Positions 7,915-17,728 of a stretch of 64,000 nucleotides of DNA are shown one piece after another (within the stretch, counting starts at the first letter, position 1; every line of letters begins with the position of its first letter). Source of the stretch: Lysinibacillus macroides (GTDB lineage Bacteria > Bacillota > Bacilli > Bacillales_A > Planococcaceae); contig NZ_LGCI01000014.1 of assembly GCF_001281525.1 (NCBI RefSeq), positions 200,940 through 264,939 on the forward strand. Direction: 5' to 3'. The notes beneath the pieces were generated by a model that searched no databases, had not been told where the DNA came from, and saw only the letters and a list, made by a program, of their open reading frames with translations. Position numbers and translations under genes: made by a program.

Positions 7915-9648
7915 TCATGTAAAGCGTTCTACTAAGTCATGCATGCGTTCTGCCTCTGTATGAAGCTCCGTGGAGGAGTGCATGATGGATGTTATAGCCG
8001 ATTTTTGCTCGTCAATGGAGGCATTAATTTGTTCAGTTGCCGCAGCGGATTCTGTAGCAACACTAGCTATCTCATTAATAGCCTTGATTACGATTGCACG
8101 GTTTTCGTCCATTTCATTCATCCCTTTATCGAGTGAAACCAGATGTACTGTAATATCCTGAATGGAATCAGCTAAAAACGTAAAGGCTCCTTTTACTTCA
8201 GTAATTGACAGTGCCTGATGTTCTGAAAGCTGAAGCGTGTGTATCATTTTTTCATCTGAACTAGCCGTATCGACCTCAATACGCTGCAATAAATTTCTAA
8301 CACGATTAGTAGCTTCATTTGTATTCTCAGAGAGATGGCGTACTTCCTCTGCAACGACAGCAAAGCCTTTGCCATGCTCCCCAGCACGTGCAGCTTCTAT
8401 ACTTGCATTTAATGCTAATAAATTGGTTTGTTCAGAGATTGATGAAATTGTTTGGACAACTTGATGAATCTCCTTCATTTGATTTGTTAAGCTTGAAAAG
8501 TTTGCGCGTAACTCCTCGATCACTTGCGTATATTCAGTTGAGTTTTGTAGTAAAATATCTACTTTTTGTCTACCATTTTCTTGTGATTGATTGATAATAT
8601 TCATATTTTTTGTAATTTCGCTATATTTGTCAGTCGCATTGGAAATAAGTACTGATAGTGTTTCTACTTTACTAATAGCCATTTCAGCTTCTTCTGCTTG
8701 GATGACAGCTCCCTTTGATATATCATTGATGGCTTGATGGATTTCTTCAGCAGAAGCTGTTGTTTCCTCTGTAATAGCGCTTAGTACCTCTGAGGAGACT
8801 CTCATTTGAGTGGCACTACTCTTTGTATTATTGACCATTTCATGTAAGCTTTGTTTCATATTATTGACGTTATTAGCCAGTATTCCTAGTTCATCTTGTG
8901 TTGTAACAGGAATGTTCTCGCCTGTTAATTTACCTTGTGCAATATCCGATGTCATTACCATAATTTTACGTATATAAGCCGTCATACGACCTGAGAAGAA
9001 CCAAAAAAGTGCCATACCAATTGTTGTGGCAAGAAGCGTCATACCGAGTGTGTAATATAAAACTTTTTTAGTGCCCGCATTAAAGTCCATTTCATATGTA
9101 CCAGCGGCGATAATCCAACCCCAATGCTCGTCCATCTCCACATACGTAATTTTCGGGGCTACTACATCAGGGTTTGTGGGTAGTGCCCAATCATAACGAA
9201 CATAGCCACCACCAGCCTTTGCTTCTTCGATCATTTCTCGTACAAAATAGCGTCCATCCTCTGTTTGTAAATCGGAAATATTTTGCCCGTCTAGCGATGG
9301 GTGTGATTCTACCATACCATCCTCTTTAAAAACATAGAAATAGAAGTTTTCACCATACTTTACTGGATTATCAATGGAGCGTTTATTATCTTCAATTTTT
9401 TTACCAACAATCTGTGTTCTGGCCCTTTCTTGAGCCTCTGCTAATGTTATGATTCCCTCTTGAACCTGACTATCTAGCTGTTCAATCAATTCAAGTATAC
9501 TGAGTGTGCCGTTTTTAAGACTTTGTCGACCTACCTCATCCATTTCGCCTTTTGCGATAAAATAATTGACTGTGCCAACTAGTACAGTGGCTATTAAAAT
9601 AACAATAATAGCAAGGCTAACAAGCTTAATACGCACTGATTTAATCAT
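7915..9648 (-). CDS. Methyl-accepting chemotaxis protein with sCache sensor
   Basis: A 577-residue chemoreceptor: N-terminal transmembrane helix (about 8-30), an extracytoplasmic single Cache (sCache_2) domain with the [19 protein letters not shown] and YVRYDWALP patterns, a second helix at about 195-215, HAMP, and a long cytoplasmic signalling coiled coil. The hairpin tip is intact ([20 protein letters not shown], then [13 protein letters not shown]). It senses a small extracellular ligand, probably an organic acid or similar, and signals through CheA. Ligand identity cannot be read from sequence. Single-gene unit with AACGGAGG before the start. Confidence 0.93.
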   Translation of the reverse strand: MIKSVRIKLVSLAIIVILIATVLVGTVNYFIAKGEMDEVGRQSLKNGTLSILELIEQLDSQVQEGIITLAEAQERARTQIVGKKIEDNKRSIDNPVKYGENFYFYVFKEDGMVESHPSLDGQNISDLQTEDGRYFVREMIEEAKAGGGYVRYDWALPTNPDVVAPKITYVEMDEHWGWIIAAGTYEMDFNAGTKKVLYYTLGMTLLATTIGMALFWFFSGRMTAYIRKIMVMTSDIAQGKLTGENIPVTTQDELGILANNVNNMKQSLHEMVNNTKSSATQMRVSSEVLSAITEETTASAEEIHQAINDISKGAVIQAEEAEMAISKVETLSVLISNATDKYSEITKNMNIINQSQENGRQKVDILLQNSTEYTQVIEELRANFSSLTNQMKEIHQVVQTISSISEQTNLLALNASIEAARAGEHGKGFAVVAEEVRHLSENTNEATNRVRNLLQRIEVDTASSDEKMIHTLQLSEHQALSITEVKGAFTFLADSIQDITVHLVSLDKGMNEMDENRAIVIKAINEIASVATESAAATEQINASIDEQKSAITSIMHSSTELHTEAERMHDLVERFT

Positions 9649-9793
9649 AGATAAAACCTCCGTTCCTCTGTTACATGCATGATAGTTCTATTATAATATA
9701 TATATTTCCAACAAAATAGAAAATTCTGATAATATAATAAGGGATTTTGGAATACATTATAGCCATAATGTTTATAAAGTTATAAAAGAAATG

Positions 9794-9836
9794 AAAAAGC
9801 CCCAGCTAAGAGCAGTAATACTCTTAGTTGGGGTTA
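9794..9836 (-). terminator. Terminator of guaC
   Basis: AACCCCAACTAAGAG and CTCTTAGCTGGGGC form a long stem on the minus strand followed by five T, just beyond the guaC stop. Confidence 0.85.
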
Positions 9837-9843
9837 CAATTTA

Positions 9844-10827
9844 TTAGTACACTTTATCTCCATTGAAGATGGAGTTTTTCACAATAACATAATCAACATT
9901 TCGAATAGCTTCTAACTTTGTACCACCTGCATAAGAAATAGACGATTGTAAGTCTTGTTGCATTTCAATTAGGGTGTCTTGAATGCGACCTTTATGCTCT
10001 ACATACATTTTCTTCCCTTCAACATTTTTACGTTCACCTTTTTGGAATTCAGAAGCAGAGCCGAAGTATTCTTTTACAACTTTACCATCGATTTCAATCG
10101 TTTCACCAGGTGATTCTTCATGACCTGCAAATAGAGAACCGATCATCACCATTGATGCGCCAAAGCGTACAGATTTTGCGATATCTCCATGTGTACGAAT
10201 ACCACCATCAGCAATAATAGGCTTTGTAGCAGCCTTTGCACACCAACGTAATGCAGCTAGTTGCCAGCCGCCTGTACCGAAGCCTGTTTTGATTTTAGTA
10301 ATACATACTTTACCTGGTCCAATCCCAACTTTTGTTGCATCTGCACCTGCATTTTCAAGTTCACGTACTGCTTCTGGTGTTCCAACGTTACCAGCAATGA
10401 CAAAGCTAGTTGGTAAGTGTTTTTTAATATGCTGAATCATACGAATAACAGCATTTGAATGACCGTGTGCAATATCGATTGTAATAAATTCAGGTACTAA
10501 ATGAGTGGCTGCTAATTCTTCAATAAATGCATATTCATCTTCTTTTACACCGACACTAATTGAGGCGATGAAGCCACGGCTTTGCATATCTCGTATAAAG
10601 CCTATACGTGTTTCTGGCTGGAAGCGATGCATAATATAAAAGTAACCGTTTTCAGCTAACTTCGTAGCAAGATTTTCATCAATGATGGTTTGCATATTTG
10701 CAGGTACTACAGGAAGCTTGAATTTATGCCCTCCTAAAGTAACAGAAGTATCACATTCTGAGCGACTTTCTACAATACATTTTGCCGGAATTAGTTGAAT
10801 ATCCTCGTAGTCAAATACATTATCCAT
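9844..10827 (-). CDS. guaC: GMP reductase
   Basis: A 327-residue IMP dehydrogenase/GMP reductase-family barrel that converts GMP to IMP with NADPH and release of ammonia (purine salvage). The opening [19 protein letters not shown], the phosphate loop and the catalytic cysteine in [11 protein letters not shown] (Cys175 by my count) are typical of the GuaC type. There is no CBS pair, unlike IMPDH. I start at ATG 10827, because AGGAG lies eight bases upstream; the slightly longer GTG frame would overlap that ribosome site. A promoter and a pair of PurBox-like motifs lie directly upstream, which fits PurR control known for guaC in Bacillus. Monocistronic with its own terminator. Confidence 0.95.
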   Translation of the reverse strand: MDNVFDYEDIQLIPAKCIVESRSECDTSVTLGGHKFKLPVVPANMQTIIDENLATKLAENGYFYIMHRFQPETRIGFIRDMQSRGFIASISVGVKEDEYAFIEELAATHLVPEFITIDIAHGHSNAVIRMIQHIKKHLPTSFVIAGNVGTPEAVRELENAGADATKVGIGPGKVCITKIKTGFGTGGWQLAALRWCAKAATKPIIADGGIRTHGDIAKSVRFGASMVMIGSLFAGHEESPGETIEIDGKVVKEYFGSASEFQKGERKNVEGKKMYVEHKGRIQDTLIEMQQDLQSSISYAGGTKLEAIRNVDYVIVKNSIFNGDKVY

Positions 10828-10841
10828 TATATACACTCCTA

Positions 10842-10885
10842 AAATACGAATATTTTTTAATAATTAATTTAAATTGTTCGTCATT
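10842..10885 (-). promoter_or_regulatory. Inverted PurBox-like pair upstream of guaC
   Basis: Two 13-base sites around CGAA (AATGACGAACAAT on the minus strand, 10873-10885, and AAATACGAATATT on the plus strand, 10842-10854) face each other with an 18-base spacer. They resemble the PurR consensus AWWWCCGAACWWT, although each has lost one C or the final C. Their position just downstream of the predicted -10 suits repression. Confidence 0.5.
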
Positions 10886-10889
10886 TGGT

Positions 10890-10918
10890 AATTTACATGA
10901 TTTTTGAGTAAATGTCAA
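10890..10918 (-). promoter_or_regulatory. SigA promoter of guaC
   Basis: On the minus strand, a perfect -35 TTGACA (10913-10918) is followed after 17 bases by TAAATT (10890-10895). Confidence 0.6.
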
Positions 10919-11052
10919 AGCATTTGCTAAAATAATATAAAGTTTTTACAGTGGAGACTAAAAATAAGGATGTTTCTACTTATAATTTGTGTTGTGAGTC
11001 GCCATCCATGTACAATAAAGATGTTTTAAAATATAGCAAGGGAGTGTTGGAA

Positions 11053-11472
11053 ATGGCAGTAGATGTTTATTTAATTTTTAATGGTAATTGTCGAGAGGCT
11101 GTAGCATTTTATGAGGATGTTTTTAACACAGAAAAGGCTGAAATTATGACATTTGGAGATTCGCCTCAAAGTCCTGATTATCCATTACCAGAGGAAGCTA
11201 AAAACCTTGTAATGCATACACGACTTTCCATTTTTGGTAGTAGGGTCATGTTCTCAGATACATTTCCAGGCTCACCTTTTACAGTAGGGAACAATATTAC
11301 ATTAGCTATTGTTTCTGATAACGAAGAGCAGATGCGTCAAGCATTTGATAAGCTAAAAGACGGTGGAGAAGTGAAGATGGAGCTACAAGAAACATTCTGG
11401 AGTAAATGTTACGGCTCATTGGTAGATAAGTTTGGTATTGAATGGCAATTTAGTCATGAGGAAAATGCATAG
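11053..11472 (+). CDS. PhnB/VOC-family protein
   Basis: About 139 residues of the PhnB-like vicinal oxygen chelate fold: VDVYLIFNGNCREAVAFYED at the start, a central VMFSDTFPG segment and a C-terminal FGIEWQFS strand. The open frame reaches upstream to 10951, but AAGGGAG precedes the ATG at 11053 and the extra 34 residues do not fit the family, so I choose the later start. These proteins are often annotated as 3-demethylubiquinone methyltransferase-like or glyoxalase-like; a specific substrate cannot be assigned. Divergent from guaC and convergent with the second chemoreceptor. Confidence 0.85.
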   Translation: MAVDVYLIFNGNCREAVAFYEDVFNTEKAEIMTFGDSPQSPDYPLPEEAKNLVMHTRLSIFGSRVMFSDTFPGSPFTVGNNITLAIVSDNEEQMRQAFDKLKDGGEVKMELQETFWSKCYGSLVDKFGIEWQFSHEENA

Positions 11473-11480
11473 ATAATAAA

Positions 11481-11516
11481 AAAGCTGTAGAGAATGTAAA
11501 ATTTCTCTACAGCTTT
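11481..11516. terminator. Bidirectional terminator
   Basis: AAAGCTGTAGAGA and TCTCTACAGCTTT form a perfect 13-base stem between the convergent PhnB-like and chemoreceptor genes. Confidence 0.85.
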
Positions 11517-11522
11517 GCTTAT

Positions 11523-13472
11523 TTAATAGTGAAAGCGATCTACATAGCCTTGTAGTTCATCTGCCATATCAAGTAATGTTTTGGCAGAGGAAGCAATTTC
11601 CTGCATAGAAGATAGGGTTTGTTCTGTTGAAGCGGCTACTTCCTCAGATGCAGCAGCATTTAATTTAGCATGATCGGATAATTCGATAGCTGTTGCAGAG
11701 ACTTCTTCGACAACTGCGGATATTTCTTGAGCGGAAGCTGAGATATCCTCCATTTTAGGTGCCATTTCTCGTAGGCTATTGACAATACTTGAAAATTTCT
11801 CCTTCGTATCCTCCGATAATTGTAAGCCTTCTTGCACATCTGTTGAAGCCTTTGTCATCGTTTGTACAGATTTAGCTGTATCCTGATGAATTCCTGAAAT
11901 AAGTACTGAAATTTGCTCTGCGGATTGATGGGATTGCTCAGCTAATTTACGTACTTCATCTGCTACAACGGCAAAGCCTTTGCCATGCTCACCTGCTCGT
12001 GCCGCTTCAATGGCAGCATTTAGGGCTAGCAGATTGGTCTGATCTGAAATGGCACTAATAATTTCAATAATAGAGCCTATTTCTTTGGTACGATCAAACA
12101 GTGATTTAATCATTGTATCTGATTGTGTAACAGAGTCGTGAATAGAGACCATTTGATTAACGGTTTGCTCAACAGATTGTCCACCTTCTTCTGCTAACTG
12201 AATAGCCTGAGTGGATAGGTCTGACACTTGTAGGGCGCTATCTGCTACCTCTACAACACCCTTAGCAATTTCTTCAACTGAAATAGCATTTTGATCGATA
12301 CCCGTTGTTTGTTTCTCGGTACTGATGGCTACCTGCTGCATAGCCTCTGTTACCTGTTCGGATGCAGCAATATTTTGTTCAGCATTTGCTGACAGCCCTT
12401 GTGCAGCTGTTTGAACATGCTGTGAGCTTTGGTCAACATTGCGAATAAGTTTTTTCAAGTTCACTTTCATAGCAACAAAAGCTTCACCGAGCTGCCCAAT
12501 TTCATCTTTTGTATGAATATCAATAAACTCTGTTAAATCACCCTCACTAATTTTCAATGCACTTTGCTGTAAACTTTTAATTGGGTGAACGATTGATTTA
12601 ATCATATAGAGCATAAAGATAATACCTGCAATAATAGAAACAGTGATAATGATTAAGTTAATACGAAGTGTAGAGATGGCAGCATTTGTAGCCTCTACAG
12701 TAAACATTGTGCCAACAATTTTCCAGCCGGTTAGCTCATTTGTAGCAAATTGTAAATGACGCTTATTTTCCATCACAGTACCTGCATCTTGTGCATAAAT
12801 CTTATCAATGTAGCTTTCGGTAGCTTCAGAGCCACTTTCTTTATCCTTCTCTACAATATAGAGCTTATTGTTATCAATAATAGAAGCAAAGCCCGTTTTA
12901 CCTATGCGTGTTTCGTCTGTTAGTGCGCTTAAAACAGAGATATTTAAGTCTAGGGCAACAACACCTGATTCGTCAGGAAGGGTTTGCATAACGGTCACAA
13001 CAATATTATTTGTAGATTTTGCTACATACGGAGATGTAATCGAAACTTGCCCTTTATTATCAAAGGCTTCCGTATACCAAGTTCGAACACGTGGGTCATA
13101 ATCACTTGGATAATCATGAACAGGTTCATCGAGAATTCGCCCGTCAGCAGTACCTATATACAGCAATTCTACTTCTGGATGGGTATTGATATATTCCTGA
13201 AATAGGCTTTTCAGTTCAGCTCTTCTATCGTCCTGTAAATAAGATTCATTTAATTTTTTTGCAAAATACTCAATATCATGTACCTTTGGCGCAATCATGC
13301 TTGTAATATTTGTATTCAGCATATGGACACTTTCAGTTGCGCTCGCTTGTTGCTCTTCCAAAATTTGATTCTTGGTGCTTTGGAAGGAAATCGTACCAAT
13401 TAAAATGGTAGGAACAAGAAGTATTATTAAAAAGGCAAAGATAAGCTTCTTTCTTAAACTGATTCGTTTCAT
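11523..13472 (-). CDS. Methyl-accepting chemotaxis protein with dCache sensor
   Basis: A 649-residue chemoreceptor. A transmembrane helix at about 10-30 is followed by a large extracytoplasmic dCache_1 domain (about 35-265; note [16 protein letters not shown] and the Cache motif [12 protein letters not shown]). Next come a second helix at about 275-293, HAMP and the signalling domain with an intact tip ([20 protein letters not shown] and [13 protein letters not shown]). dCache receptors of this motif class frequently bind amino acids, but the ligand here is unknown. AGGGAGGG precedes the start. Monocistronic. Confidence 0.93.
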   Translation of the reverse strand: MKRISLRKKLIFAFLIILLVPTILIGTISFQSTKNQILEEQQASATESVHMLNTNITSMIAPKVHDIEYFAKKLNESYLQDDRRAELKSLFQEYINTHPEVELLYIGTADGRILDEPVHDYPSDYDPRVRTWYTEAFDNKGQVSITSPYVAKSTNNIVVTVMQTLPDESGVVALDLNISVLSALTDETRIGKTGFASIIDNNKLYIVEKDKESGSEATESYIDKIYAQDAGTVMENKRHLQFATNELTGWKIVGTMFTVEATNAAISTLRINLIIITVSIIAGIIFMLYMIKSIVHPIKSLQQSALKISEGDLTEFIDIHTKDEIGQLGEAFVAMKVNLKKLIRNVDQSSQHVQTAAQGLSANAEQNIAASEQVTEAMQQVAISTEKQTTGIDQNAISVEEIAKGVVEVADSALQVSDLSTQAIQLAEEGGQSVEQTVNQMVSIHDSVTQSDTMIKSLFDRTKEIGSIIEIISAISDQTNLLALNAAIEAARAGEHGKGFAVVADEVRKLAEQSHQSAEQISVLISGIHQDTAKSVQTMTKASTDVQEGLQLSEDTKEKFSSIVNSLREMAPKMEDISASAQEISAVVEEVSATAIELSDHAKLNAAASEEVAASTEQTLSSMQEIASSAKTLLDMADELQGYVDRFHY

Positions 13473-14093
13473 AAATATGTAACCCTCCCTTGATAGTCTC
13501 TATGTATTTATTGAACAACTAAGGCGAAAAAGATCACGAAAATGATAAGCTAATTATAGACAGGGCTGTGTATAAGAAAACATCACTCATTTAATTGGGT
13601 TCGCTAGTAGCTCAAAGGTTTTAATCTGATTCTAAGAGTAAAATGACTATTAATCAACATAATCTTCCAAAAAATATGGAAATAAAATTAACACTACTAT
13701 ATTTTTATAATAAAGCACCTTCTATTGCAGCTTTTCTGCGTAAAATCTCTCCGCGAGTCTTGTATGTAATAATGAAAAAATATGGGTTTACGCTATAAAG
13801 AAACCCAGATTTGATAGATAGCTTACTATTTAAGACAATTTACATATTCCACCATAGTAAGTGTTGATCTTTGTTTTGAACAGGATCATTTTTTTGTTCT
13901 TAAATTTTTGTGATATAGCTTTCTGGAGCCGGGAAGTAAAAGTCGATATACCTATTTGATAGTGATGATTTACTAAGGATATTTCTTTGTATTATATAGT
14001 AGAAAATAAGAGGGATTTTATGAGCGCTCTTCCTGGTGTTAATGGTTAGTTGATTGAGGTATACTAATGCTCAAAAGAGGAGGAAGTGATGTT
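13473..14093. other. 620-bp intergenic region with no supported gene
   Basis: AT-rich and stop-rich in all frames. It contains a GGGTTT/AAACCC hairpin at about 13784-13806 without a T-run, and a nine-codon frame at 14020-14049 preceded by AAGAGGG that I do not consider a gene. It must hold the promoters of the chemoreceptor (minus) and the VOC gene (plus). No ncRNA family is recognised. Confidence 0.5.
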
Positions 14094-14468
14094 ATGATTC
14101 ACCAAATTGGGCAAGTGATGCTATATGTTAACGACCAAGATGCCGCAGTTAAATTTTGGACAGAAAAAGTAGGTTTTGTTGTTGTTGCGGAGCAGGAGGA
14201 GGCAGGAATGCGTTGGATTGAAATTGCACCAACAAAGGAAGCGCAAACATCCTTTGTCTTACACAATAAAGGGCTTATTGCCAAAATGCAGCCAGAGCTA
14301 AATTTAGGTACGCCTTCTATTATGTTTTACGCAGGTCAAATTGAAGAGATGTATCAAGATTTTCAGCAAAAGGGAATTAAAGTGGGCGATTTAGTAATGA
14401 TGCCAATGGGAAGAGTTTTTAACTTTGCAGATCCTGAAAATAACTACTTTGCCTTGATTGAAAAATAA
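14094..14468 (+). CDS. VOC-family protein (glyoxalase/bleomycin-resistance fold)
   Basis: A 124-residue single-domain VOC protein: IGQVMLYVNDQDAAVKFWTE, then RWIEIAP and the closing FADPENNYFALIE, the standard beta-alpha-beta-beta-beta repeats with metal-ligand positions. The frame is open from 14067, but GAGGAGG lies about ten bases before the ATG at 14094 and family members begin there. Such proteins act as glyoxalases, dioxygenases or antibiotic-binding proteins; the activity of this one cannot be told from sequence. Confidence 0.88.
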   Translation: MIHQIGQVMLYVNDQDAAVKFWTEKVGFVVVAEQEEAGMRWIEIAPTKEAQTSFVLHNKGLIAKMQPELNLGTPSIMFYAGQIEEMYQDFQQKGIKVGDLVMMPMGRVFNFADPENNYFALIEK

Positions 14469-14477
14469 CAACTTTGT

Positions 14478-14517
14478 AAAATCTGCTCGACCTTTGTCAA
14501 AAAGGGTGAGCAGATTT
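14478..14517. terminator. Bidirectional terminator
   Basis: AAATCTGCTC-GACC and GGGT-GAGCAGATTT form a long stem with a T-rich tail between the convergent VOC and FG-GAP genes. Confidence 0.8.
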
Positions 14518-14523
14518 TGTCTT

Positions 14524-15270
14524 TTACGATAAATCTTCTCCGAATATCCCAACAGTTTGGCGCTCTACAATAAATTCATGACCGTTCCACGTTAAAATAT
14601 TTTCTACATAGCCTAGCCCATCTGCATGATATCTACCGGCAATGGCCTGATATGCCAAAATTTCATATACACCATCTCGATTATAATCTACAGGATATAG
14701 CCCACTAATAGGGTCTACCCAGCCCTCAATAGGCTGTTTTAATGTACCATCTTTGTTGTAAATTTCTGCTAAATAATCGGCGCCCTTATACTGTAAATCA
14801 ATCGTGTATCTTTTAGCGGGACTTTTGCTTTGCACAACAGCCTTGTAGTTATCTACATAATTGACAGTATATTTAAGCTTATCACTAAAAGTTTCTGCGT
14901 CAAAAATAGAACGAACTCGATTGCTTACAGAAGAAAATATTTCACCATTAATAATACCACCGCTACCCCCTGTATCAGAAATAGCCATAATATCCTCAAT
15001 ATGATTGCCCGTAAAATCGCCTAAAAAAATAGTTGGATTATAGCCAAGGCTTTGTTTCAATGGGATTTGTTCCATTTGTTGTGTTTGCCCATAAAAAATA
15101 ACTAATGTGAGGTTGTGCCATAAGGGACTATCAGGCTGTTTTATGCCCATTAAAAAAATAGTCTCAAAAAAGCCATCGCCATTAATATCTCCAAATTTTG
15201 TTTGAATTACCTGTGGAGTCGAATAAGCAGCAGCGTTTATATTTTGTGACGAATGTATAGGATTAGTCAT
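14524..15270 (-). CDS. FG-GAP/VCBS-repeat-like protein of unknown function
   Basis: A 248-residue protein with at least three calcium-loop-like repeats: FGDINGDGFFETIFLMG near residue 27, LGDFTGNHIEDIMAIS near 84, and PVDYNRDGVYEILAYQ near 193. These DxNxDG-type loops are typical of FG-GAP or VCBS beta-propeller blades. No signal peptide is evident, so unlike many FG-GAP proteins it may be cytoplasmic or spore-associated. Similar proteins occur in Bacillus genomes without known function. The gene is monocistronic and divergent from the acyl-CoA-dehydrogenase operon. Confidence 0.75.
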   Translation of the reverse strand: MTNPIHSSQNINAAAYSTPQVIQTKFGDINGDGFFETIFLMGIKQPDSPLWHNLTLVIFYGQTQQMEQIPLKQSLGYNPTIFLGDFTGNHIEDIMAISDTGGSGGIINGEIFSSVSNRVRSIFDAETFSDKLKYTVNYVDNYKAVVQSKSPAKRYTIDLQYKGADYLAEIYNKDGTLKQPIEGWVDPISGLYPVDYNRDGVYEILAYQAIAGRYHADGLGYVENILTWNGHEFIVERQTVGIFGEDLS

Positions 15271-15372
15271 CTATCCACCTCTTTCCTTAGTGCTAGCATA
15301 TGTTGAAAAGAAAGCTTGGTGCATAAAATTATAATGCTTATTAAACTAATAAAAAAACTTGCAATTAACCCA

Positions 15373-15409
15373 TTGACATTTTTTAAGCTGAAACGTATGA
15401 TAAGTTTCA
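15373..15409 (+). promoter_or_regulatory. SigA promoter with overlapping palindromic operator for the sulfur operon
   Basis: TTGACA (15373-15378) and TATGAT (15396-15401) are separated by 17 bases, an almost ideal SigA promoter. The dyad TGAAAC-N9-GTTTCA (15389-15409) is centred on the -10 box, so a repressor bound there would block the promoter. The binding protein is unknown. The leader to the first gene is about 150 bases. Confidence 0.65.
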
Positions 15410-15555
15410 ACGAATCAGAAAATTCAGTACCGATCATTATAAAAATAATAGCAAATTTTTTTACGTTTAAATCATAGTAAGTTTATAAGTTTTGTATTAT
15501 TTTGACATAAGAGTCATCAAGACATAATTGATACATGAGGAAGAAGGAGATTTAT

Positions 15556-16710
15556 TTGAAAAATTTATTTATAAAAACAGAGCGACAACGGTTTTTATTA
15601 GAGCAGTTAGCAGCTATTGCAGAGCCCATTAAAGCAGAAGCTGCTGAGGTAGATGAGCAATCTCGTTTTCCGTTTAAAGCACATCAATTACTTTTACAAG
15701 TTGGCTACCCAAGATTTACTTTACCAAAGGAATACGGAGGAGAAGGATTATCGGTCTATGAGATGGTGCTTGTGCAAGAAACACTAGCAAGCTATGACGA
15801 AAATGCCTCCCTTTCCCTTGGTTGGACGCTAGGGGTTGTGGGTGAAATATATGAGAAAAAGCTATGGGCTGAGGAGCTATTAACAGCGTTTGCCCAGAAA
15901 ATCAAGAAGGGAGCCCTTATCAACCGAGCTGTTAGCGAAGCGGCAACTGGAAGCCCAACACGTGGAGGACGACCAGGAACAAATGCAGTTTCTACAAAGG
16001 ATGGCTGGCGCCTAAATGGCCGCAAAATCTTTACAACTGCATCCCCAGTGCTCGATTATTTCCTCACATCTGCTTGGATTGAAGAACAGCAACAAATCGG
16101 CTTTTTCCTTATCCATAAAGATGCACAAGGGTTATCTATTGAAGAAAATTGGGAAATGTCCGCCATGCGTGGCACGAGTAGCCATGATCTTGTACTACAG
16201 GATGTTGTTGTCGCAAAAGAGTATTTAGTAGAATTACCCAATCATCCTAGTGGCGGTAAAATAAATGGTTGGTTACTACATATTCCTGCAACCTATTTAG
16301 GTATTGCCCAGGCAGCTCGTGACTATGCATTGCATTTTGCCAACCATTACCAACCAAATAGCTTAAATGCTCCAATCGGCACATTACCAAATGTACAGCA
16401 GCTTTTGGGAGATATTGAATTAAAGCTAGATCAGGCTCGATTTGTGCTATACGGGGTAGCTGATGCTTATGATGATCCAGCAAGACGGGCACTGTTAACA
16501 AATGAAATGGCGGTTGCTAAACATACCGTTACAAATATAGCTATTGATATCGTTGATAAGGCCATGCGTGTTGTTGGGGCAAAAAGCTTGCAACTGTCCA
16601 ATCCATTACAACGCTATTACCGCAATGGGCGGGCTGGCCTTCATAATCCACCAATGGATGATATGACGATTATTAAATTAGCAACGGCTGCGCTTGAGCA
16701 GCAAAAATAA
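15556..16710 (+). CDS. Acyl-CoA-dehydrogenase-family flavoprotein (possible sulfur-acquisition oxidoreductase)
   Basis: A 384-residue acyl-CoA-dehydrogenase-like flavoprotein: helical N-terminal domain, central region LPKEYGGEGLSVYEMVLVQE, beta domain with GSPTRGGRPGT, and a C-terminal helical bundle. A standard catalytic glutamate is not obvious. Members of this branch (SfnB/DszC-like) act as flavin-dependent monooxygenases on organosulfur compounds. The next four genes are a cystine-type ABC importer, so a role in using a sulfur-containing amino-acid derivative is likely but inferred. I start at TTG 15556, because AAGGAG lies six bases before it; the ATG at 15535 has no ribosome site. Confidence 0.8.
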   Translation: MKNLFIKTERQRFLLEQLAAIAEPIKAEAAEVDEQSRFPFKAHQLLLQVGYPRFTLPKEYGGEGLSVYEMVLVQETLASYDENASLSLGWTLGVVGEIYEKKLWAEELLTAFAQKIKKGALINRAVSEAATGSPTRGGRPGTNAVSTKDGWRLNGRKIFTTASPVLDYFLTSAWIEEQQQIGFFLIHKDAQGLSIEENWEMSAMRGTSSHDLVLQDVVVAKEYLVELPNHPSGGKINGWLLHIPATYLGIAQAARDYALHFANHYQPNSLNAPIGTLPNVQQLLGDIELKLDQARFVLYGVADAYDDPARRALLTNEMAVAKHTVTNIAIDIVDKAMRVVGAKSLQLSNPLQRYYRNGRAGLHNPPMDDMTIIKLATAALEQQK

Positions 16711-16774
16711 TAGCTTAAAGCTAAATGGCTTATTGCCAGTGAAAATACATGGAATATGAAGGAGAATGATCAGT

Positions 16775-17644
16775 ATGTTAAAACAAAAGAATAAAATTTT
16801 CCAATTTGCAGCGGTGGGGTTGGCTTCGATTGCACTTTTAGCAGGCTGTAATGCAAGTGAAGCCTCTGATAAGGATTCAGGTAATGGCGACAAGGTTCGT
16901 ACAGTTAAGGTGGCTTTTGATCAGGCGACTAAGCCTATTAGCTATATTGATGATAATGGCAATCCAACAGGCTATGACGTAGAGGTAATGAAGCTAGTAG
17001 ATGAGTTACTGCCTGAGTATGAGTTTGAGTATGTTGGGACAACAAGTGATGATTTATTAATTGGGGTGGAGCAAGGTAAATATCAGGTAGGTGTCAAAAA
17101 TGCATTCTTTACGGAGGAGCGTAAAGAGAAATTTGTTTTCCCACAGGAGTTTATAGGGCTAAGTAGTGCAGGTCTTGTGTTGCGCAAAGAGGATGAGGGC
17201 GTGAAAACATTAACAGATTTTGCGACAAAGGGTTATTCACTAGCTCCGATTGCTGCTAATAATGCACAATACACAATTATCGATGAGTACAATACAGCGA
17301 ATCCAGATAATAAAGTAAAGCTAGAGGCTGGTGATGCATTTACGGTCGATGTTGTGCAATGGGTAAATGAAGGTCGTGTTGATGGCGGTGTCATGATTGA
17401 AGGTCCATTTAAACAGCAGGTTCTTGCGGAAGATGGCCCTTACTATAATTTAAAAGATGCCGTTGTTTATAACGAGTTTGCTGTTATTAAAACATGGCCA
17501 CTGTTCAATAAAAAGGAGCAAAAATTTGCTGATGCCTACGATAAAGCGATTACTCAAATTAAAGAACAAAAGAAAACAAATGACATTAGCACAGAGTTTT
17601 ATGGTCGCGATTTATTTGAAGTGTTAGAGAACGTTAATCGTTAG
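16775..17644 (+). CDS. Amino-acid (cystine-type) ABC transporter substrate-binding lipoprotein
   Basis: A 289-residue lipoprotein with a signal peptide ending in LLAGC (acylated Cys25) and a family-3 solute-binding fold (VRTVKVAFDQATKPISYIDD, then GYDVEVMKLVDELLPEYEFE). It captures an amino acid outside the membrane for the permease and ATPase encoded next. The set resembles TcyJ/TcyK of the Bacillus tcyJKLMN cystine system. An ATG nine bases earlier lies too close to the AAGGAG site, so I use 16775. A hairpin follows the gene and may raise its expression relative to the permeases. Confidence 0.88.
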   Translation: MLKQKNKIFQFAAVGLASIALLAGCNASEASDKDSGNGDKVRTVKVAFDQATKPISYIDDNGNPTGYDVEVMKLVDELLPEYEFEYVGTTSDDLLIGVEQGKYQVGVKNAFFTEERKEKFVFPQEFIGLSSAGLVLRKEDEGVKTLTDFATKGYSLAPIAANNAQYTIIDEYNTANPDNKVKLEAGDAFTVDVVQWVNEGRVDGGVMIEGPFKQQVLAEDGPYYNLKDAVVYNEFAVIKTWPLFNKKEQKFADAYDKAITQIKEQKKTNDISTEFYGRDLFEVLENVNR

Positions 17645-17665
17645 TCAATCCCTAAAGAATGTTTA

Positions 17666-17703
17666 AGAGACTGCTGGGTCAGTAATCACTCAGCAGTCTC
17701 TAT
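17666..17703 (+). terminator. Intra-operon hairpin after the binding-protein gene
   Basis: AGAGACTGCTG (17666-17676) and CAGCAGTCTCT (17691-17701) form a perfect 11-base stem without a strong T-run. It could be a leaky terminator or an mRNA-stabilising stem, as is common after binding-protein genes. Confidence 0.65.
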
Positions 17704-17728
17704 TCATAAAAGCAAAGTTGGTGAGGTA

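Noticed and set aside
7939-8594. Several open frames antisense to the sCache chemoreceptor
   Set aside because: Shadows of the conserved signalling domain; no ribosome sites.
14020-14049. Nine-codon frame after AAGAGGG
   Set aside because: Too short and without context.
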